Shown piece after piece: positions 61,623 to 64,000 of a stretch of DNA of 64,000 nucleotides. Location: contig NZ_JAKEIT010000003.1 of the NCBI RefSeq assembly GCF_021474685.1, positions 1-64,000 of the forward strand, written 5' to 3'. The position numbers and the translations under genes were made by a program. Origin of the DNA: Tetragenococcus halophilus. GTDB lineage: Bacteria > Bacillota > Bacilli > Lactobacillales > Enterococcaceae. The first letter of the stretch is position 1. Each line of letters begins with the position of its first letter. The notes below the pieces were generated by a model. That model did not search any database and was not told the DNA's origin. It was given only the letters and a program-made list of their open reading frames with translations.

Positions 61623-63080
61623 ATGACAAAAGTACGTGTAAGATATGCACCGAGTCCAACAGGCCATTTACATATAGGAAATGCTCGGACTGCTTTATTT
61701 AACTATTTATATGCACGTCATATGGATGGCGAATTTATTATTCGGATTGAAGATACAGACCAAAAGCGTAATATTGAAGATGGTGAACAAAGCCAATTAG
61801 ATAACCTTGCTTGGTTAGGCGTTGACTGGGATGAATCCCCGGAAAAACCAGGTGATTATGGTCCTTACCGTCAATCAGAACGTCAAGATATCTATTTACC
61901 GTTGATTGAACAATTATTGGCTAGCAATCGAGCATATAAGTGTTATTGCACGCAAGAAGAATTAGATGCTGATAGAGACGCGCAAAAAGCTCGCGGAGAA
62001 ATCCCTCATTATAGCGGCAGATGTGCTCATCTAACAGCAGAAGAGCAAGCTGAAAAAGAAGCACAAGGTATCGTGCCTGTTGTTCGTTTCCGCGTACCTA
62101 AAAACACTGAATATCGTTTTGACGATATGGTTAAAGGCGAAATTGTTTTTGAATCAGATAATGTCGGCGGCGATTTTATTATTCAAAAAACAGATGGCGT
62201 ACCTACTTATAATTTTGCTGTGACAGTAGATGATCATATGATGGGAATCACCCATGTTTTACGTGGAGATGATCATATCGCCAATACGCCAAAACAAATG
62301 ATGGTTTATGAAGCTTTTGGTTGGACACCCCCTAAATTTGGTCACATGACTTTAATCATTAATGCAGATACGGGTAAAAAATTAAGTAAACGGGACGAAT
62401 CGATTTTACAGTTTATTGAACAATATCGCCAGTTAGGTTATTTACCTGAAGCAATGTTGAATTTTATTGCTTTACTTGGTTGGTCACCTAAGGGCGAAGA
62501 AGAAATTTTTTCAAAACAAGAAATTATTGATATGTTTGAATCAAGTCGTTTGAGTAAGTCCCCTGCTTCATTTGATGCGAAAAAATTAGAATGGATCGGA
62601 AATCACTATATTAAACAGTTGGACGTAGATACCTTAACTGATTTGTGTTTACCTTATTTACAAGCAGATGGACGGGTAGAAAAAGACCCTAGCCCTGAAC
62701 GCTTAGAATGGGTGAAAAAATTGGTTGCTTTGTATCAACCACAAATGAGTTATGCTGCGCAAATTGTCGATTTAACTTATCTATTCTTTGGTGAACATCC
62801 GGTTTTAGATGATAAAGCTAAAGAAGTATTAGCAGGTGAAAGTGTGCCAGCTGTTCTTAGCGCATTTAAGGCACAATTAGAACAACTAGAAATAGTAGAT
62901 GCTTCTACTGTTAAAAAAGCAATTAAAGAAGTTCAAAAAGAAACGGGATCAAAAGGAAAGAATTTATACATGCCAATTCGAATTGCAGTTTCTGGGGCGA
63001 TGCATGGTCCGGAATTACCAGACACTGTTGAACTATTAGGTAAGCAAACGGCATTGGCTCATTTAAATGAAGTATTGTAA
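61623..63080 (+). CDS. gltX: Glutamyl-tRNA synthetase
   Basis: Class I synthetase of 485 aa. The HIGH motif is [13 protein letters not shown] near residue 18, and the KMSKS motif appears as KLSKRDES. It has the longer insertion typical of Gram-positive GluRS and, as in relatives lacking GlnRS, probably also charges tRNA-Gln with Glu for later amidation (inference). The ATG at 61617 is directly next to GAGGAAG; 61623 is better spaced. The cysE gene that separates gltX and cysS in Bacillus is absent here. Confidence 0.96.
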   Translation: MTKVRVRYAPSPTGHLHIGNARTALFNYLYARHMDGEFIIRIEDTDQKRNIEDGEQSQLDNLAWLGVDWDESPEKPGDYGPYRQSERQDIYLPLIEQLLASNRAYKCYCTQEELDADRDAQKARGEIPHYSGRCAHLTAEEQAEKEAQGIVPVVRFRVPKNTEYRFDDMVKGEIVFESDNVGGDFIIQKTDGVPTYNFAVTVDDHMMGITHVLRGDDHIANTPKQMMVYEAFGWTPPKFGHMTLIINADTGKKLSKRDESILQFIEQYRQLGYLPEAMLNFIALLGWSPKGEEEIFSKQEIIDMFESSRLSKSPASFDAKKLEWIGNHYIKQLDVDTLTDLCLPYLQADGRVEKDPSPERLEWVKKLVALYQPQMSYAAQIVDLTYLFFGEHPVLDDKAKEVLAGESVPAVLSAFKAQLEQLEIVDASTVKKAIKEVQKETGSKGKNLYMPIRIAVSGAMHGPELPDTVELLGKQTALAHLNEVL

Positions 63081-63113
63081 ACACAATGAACAGACGAAGT
63101 ACCAACATTTTTT

Positions 63114-63308
63114 TCACAGAGAGACGGCTTTTTGCTGCAAGGCGGTCAAAAAAGGTTGAGAAATGCACCTGTAAGTGGCTTTGGCAAAACCAAAGACGAG
63201 TAAAGCTTGTTACGCTTTTAATGAGATAATAAGTAAAGAAAGTGGAACCACGCTTGCAAGCGTCTTTCGAATAGGTTATATAGCCTACTTGAAAGACGCT
63301 TATTTTTA
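63114..63308 (+). promoter_or_regulatory. T-box leader of cysS (tRNA-Cys sensing)
   Basis: Stem I begins CACAGAGAGACGG. The specifier loop contains GAAA-TGC-ACC with the cysteine codon TGC at 63164-63166. The T-box core is AGTGGAACCACG at 63241-63252, and the terminator arms AAGCGTCTTTC and GAAAGACGCTT are followed by ATTTTTA. The leader switches on cysS when tRNA-Cys is uncharged. Confidence 0.92.
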
Positions 63309-63335
63309 ACAACTTAAGTAGAAAGGAGCTTTTAG

Positions 63336-64000
63336 ATGATAAAAATATTCAATACTTTGACAAGAAAAAAAGAAGAATTTCAGCCAATAACCGCTGGAAA
63401 AGTTAAAATGTATGTTTGTGGTCCAACTGTCTATAATTATATTCATATAGGCAATGGCAGGAGTACAGTTTCTTTTGATACTATTCGTCGTTACTTGGAA
63501 TATCGCGGTTATGAAGTTAACTATGTATCAAATTTTACGGATGTTGATGATAAAATTATTAGAGCTGCTAAAGAGTTAAAAATAAGTACACCTGAAGTTG
63601 CCGAACGTTTTATCAAAGCTTTTGAACAAGATACGACAAAATTAAATGTAAAACCAGCAAATCACCATCCACGAGTAGTTGATTATATGCAAGCAATTAT
63701 TGATTTTATTCAAGTTTTATTGGATAAAGAATACGCTTATGTTGTTGATGGAGATGTTTATTATCGTACACGTAAGTTTTCTGAATATGGTCGCTTAAGT
63801 GATCAATCAATCGATGAATTAGAAGTTGGTGCCAGTAAGCGGACTGGTGTAGAACAGCAATTAAAAGAAGATCCTTTAGATTTTGCTTTATGGAAAAACG
63901 CAAAAGAAGGAGAGATTTCCTGGCAAGCTCCTTGGGGAAAAGGTCGCCCTGGCTGGCATATTGAATGTTCTGTTATGGCAACACAACTTTTAGGTGATAC
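63336..64000 (+). CDS. cysS: Cysteinyl-tRNA synthetase (5' part, cut by window edge)
   Basis: The first 221 codons of a class I synthetase. It starts [15 protein letters not shown], has the zinc-ligand and HIGH region [19 protein letters not shown], the [12 protein letters not shown] block, and the [13 protein letters not shown] zinc-binding motif. GAAAGGAG precedes the ATG. The remaining half lies beyond position 64000. Confidence 0.96.
   Translation, partial: MIKIFNTLTRKKEEFQPITAGKVKMYVCGPTVYNYIHIGNGRSTVSFDTIRRYLEYRGYEVNYVSNFTDVDDKIIRAAKELKISTPEVAERFIKAFEQDTTKLNVKPANHHPRVVDYMQAIIDFIQVLLDKEYAYVVDGDVYYRTRKFSEYGRLSDQSIDELEVGASKRTGVEQQLKEDPLDFALWKNAKEGEISWQAPWGKGRPGWHIECSVMATQLLGD

Overview
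The window comes from the chromosomal replication-origin region of a low-GC Gram-positive lactic acid bacterium. Gene order, T-box leaders, PurBox- and parS-type sites and protein sequences all point to Enterococcaceae. Tetragenococcus or a close relative of Enterococcus is my best guess, but the species cannot be fixed from sequence alone. No tRNA gene, CRISPR array or intact insertion sequence was seen.

Layout. The origin lies at about 34.4-36.3 kb: two clusters of DnaA boxes flank dnaA. To its left most genes run leftwards, and to its right most run rightwards, so the bulk is co-directional with replication. The left edge (1-135) is the promoter and leader of an rRNA operon reading out of the window. 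Next come a VanRS-like two-component system, a T-box-controlled serS, and guaB with paired PurBoxes. The ychF-DUF951-parB-parA-rsmG segment follows, with parS sites nearby. Beyond it lie a family 8 glycosyltransferase, pepC, a 90-bp tandem repeat and a two-gene envelope operon of unknown function.

From 14.58 to about 21.7 kb lies an accessory island: a decapitated tyrosine integrase and a large arsenite-resistance cluster (arsA-arsR-arsD-arsR-arsA-acr3). It has two diverged arsA paralogues and at least five related ArsR-type palindromes. Then come an lrgA-lrgB-lactate oxidase operon with a divergent LysR regulator, a TVP38-type membrane protein, a broken acetyltransferase fused onto the end of a phosphoribosyltransferase gene, a pgpA-like gene, and the conserved mnmG-mnmE and jag-yidC-rnpA-rpmH blocks.

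Right of the origin are dnaA, dnaN, yaaA, recF, gyrB, gyrA, then rpsF-ssb-rpsR, a shortened gdpP, rplI, dnaB, a class III fructose bisphosphatase, purA, a DegV protein, an ABC-F ATPase, proBA, an aldo/keto reductase, dut, radA, yacL, gltX and a T-box-controlled cysS cut by the right edge.

How it fits together. Most of the window is housekeeping: replication initiation and segregation (DnaA, DnaN, DnaB, ParAB/parS), supercoiling, tRNA modification and charging, and purine synthesis. The most unusual points are a c-di-AMP phosphodiesterase lacking its membrane and PAS sensor part, a doubled ArsA system in which one copy has lost a conserved arsenite-binding cysteine, and a lactate oxidase joined to an LrgAB transporter pair.
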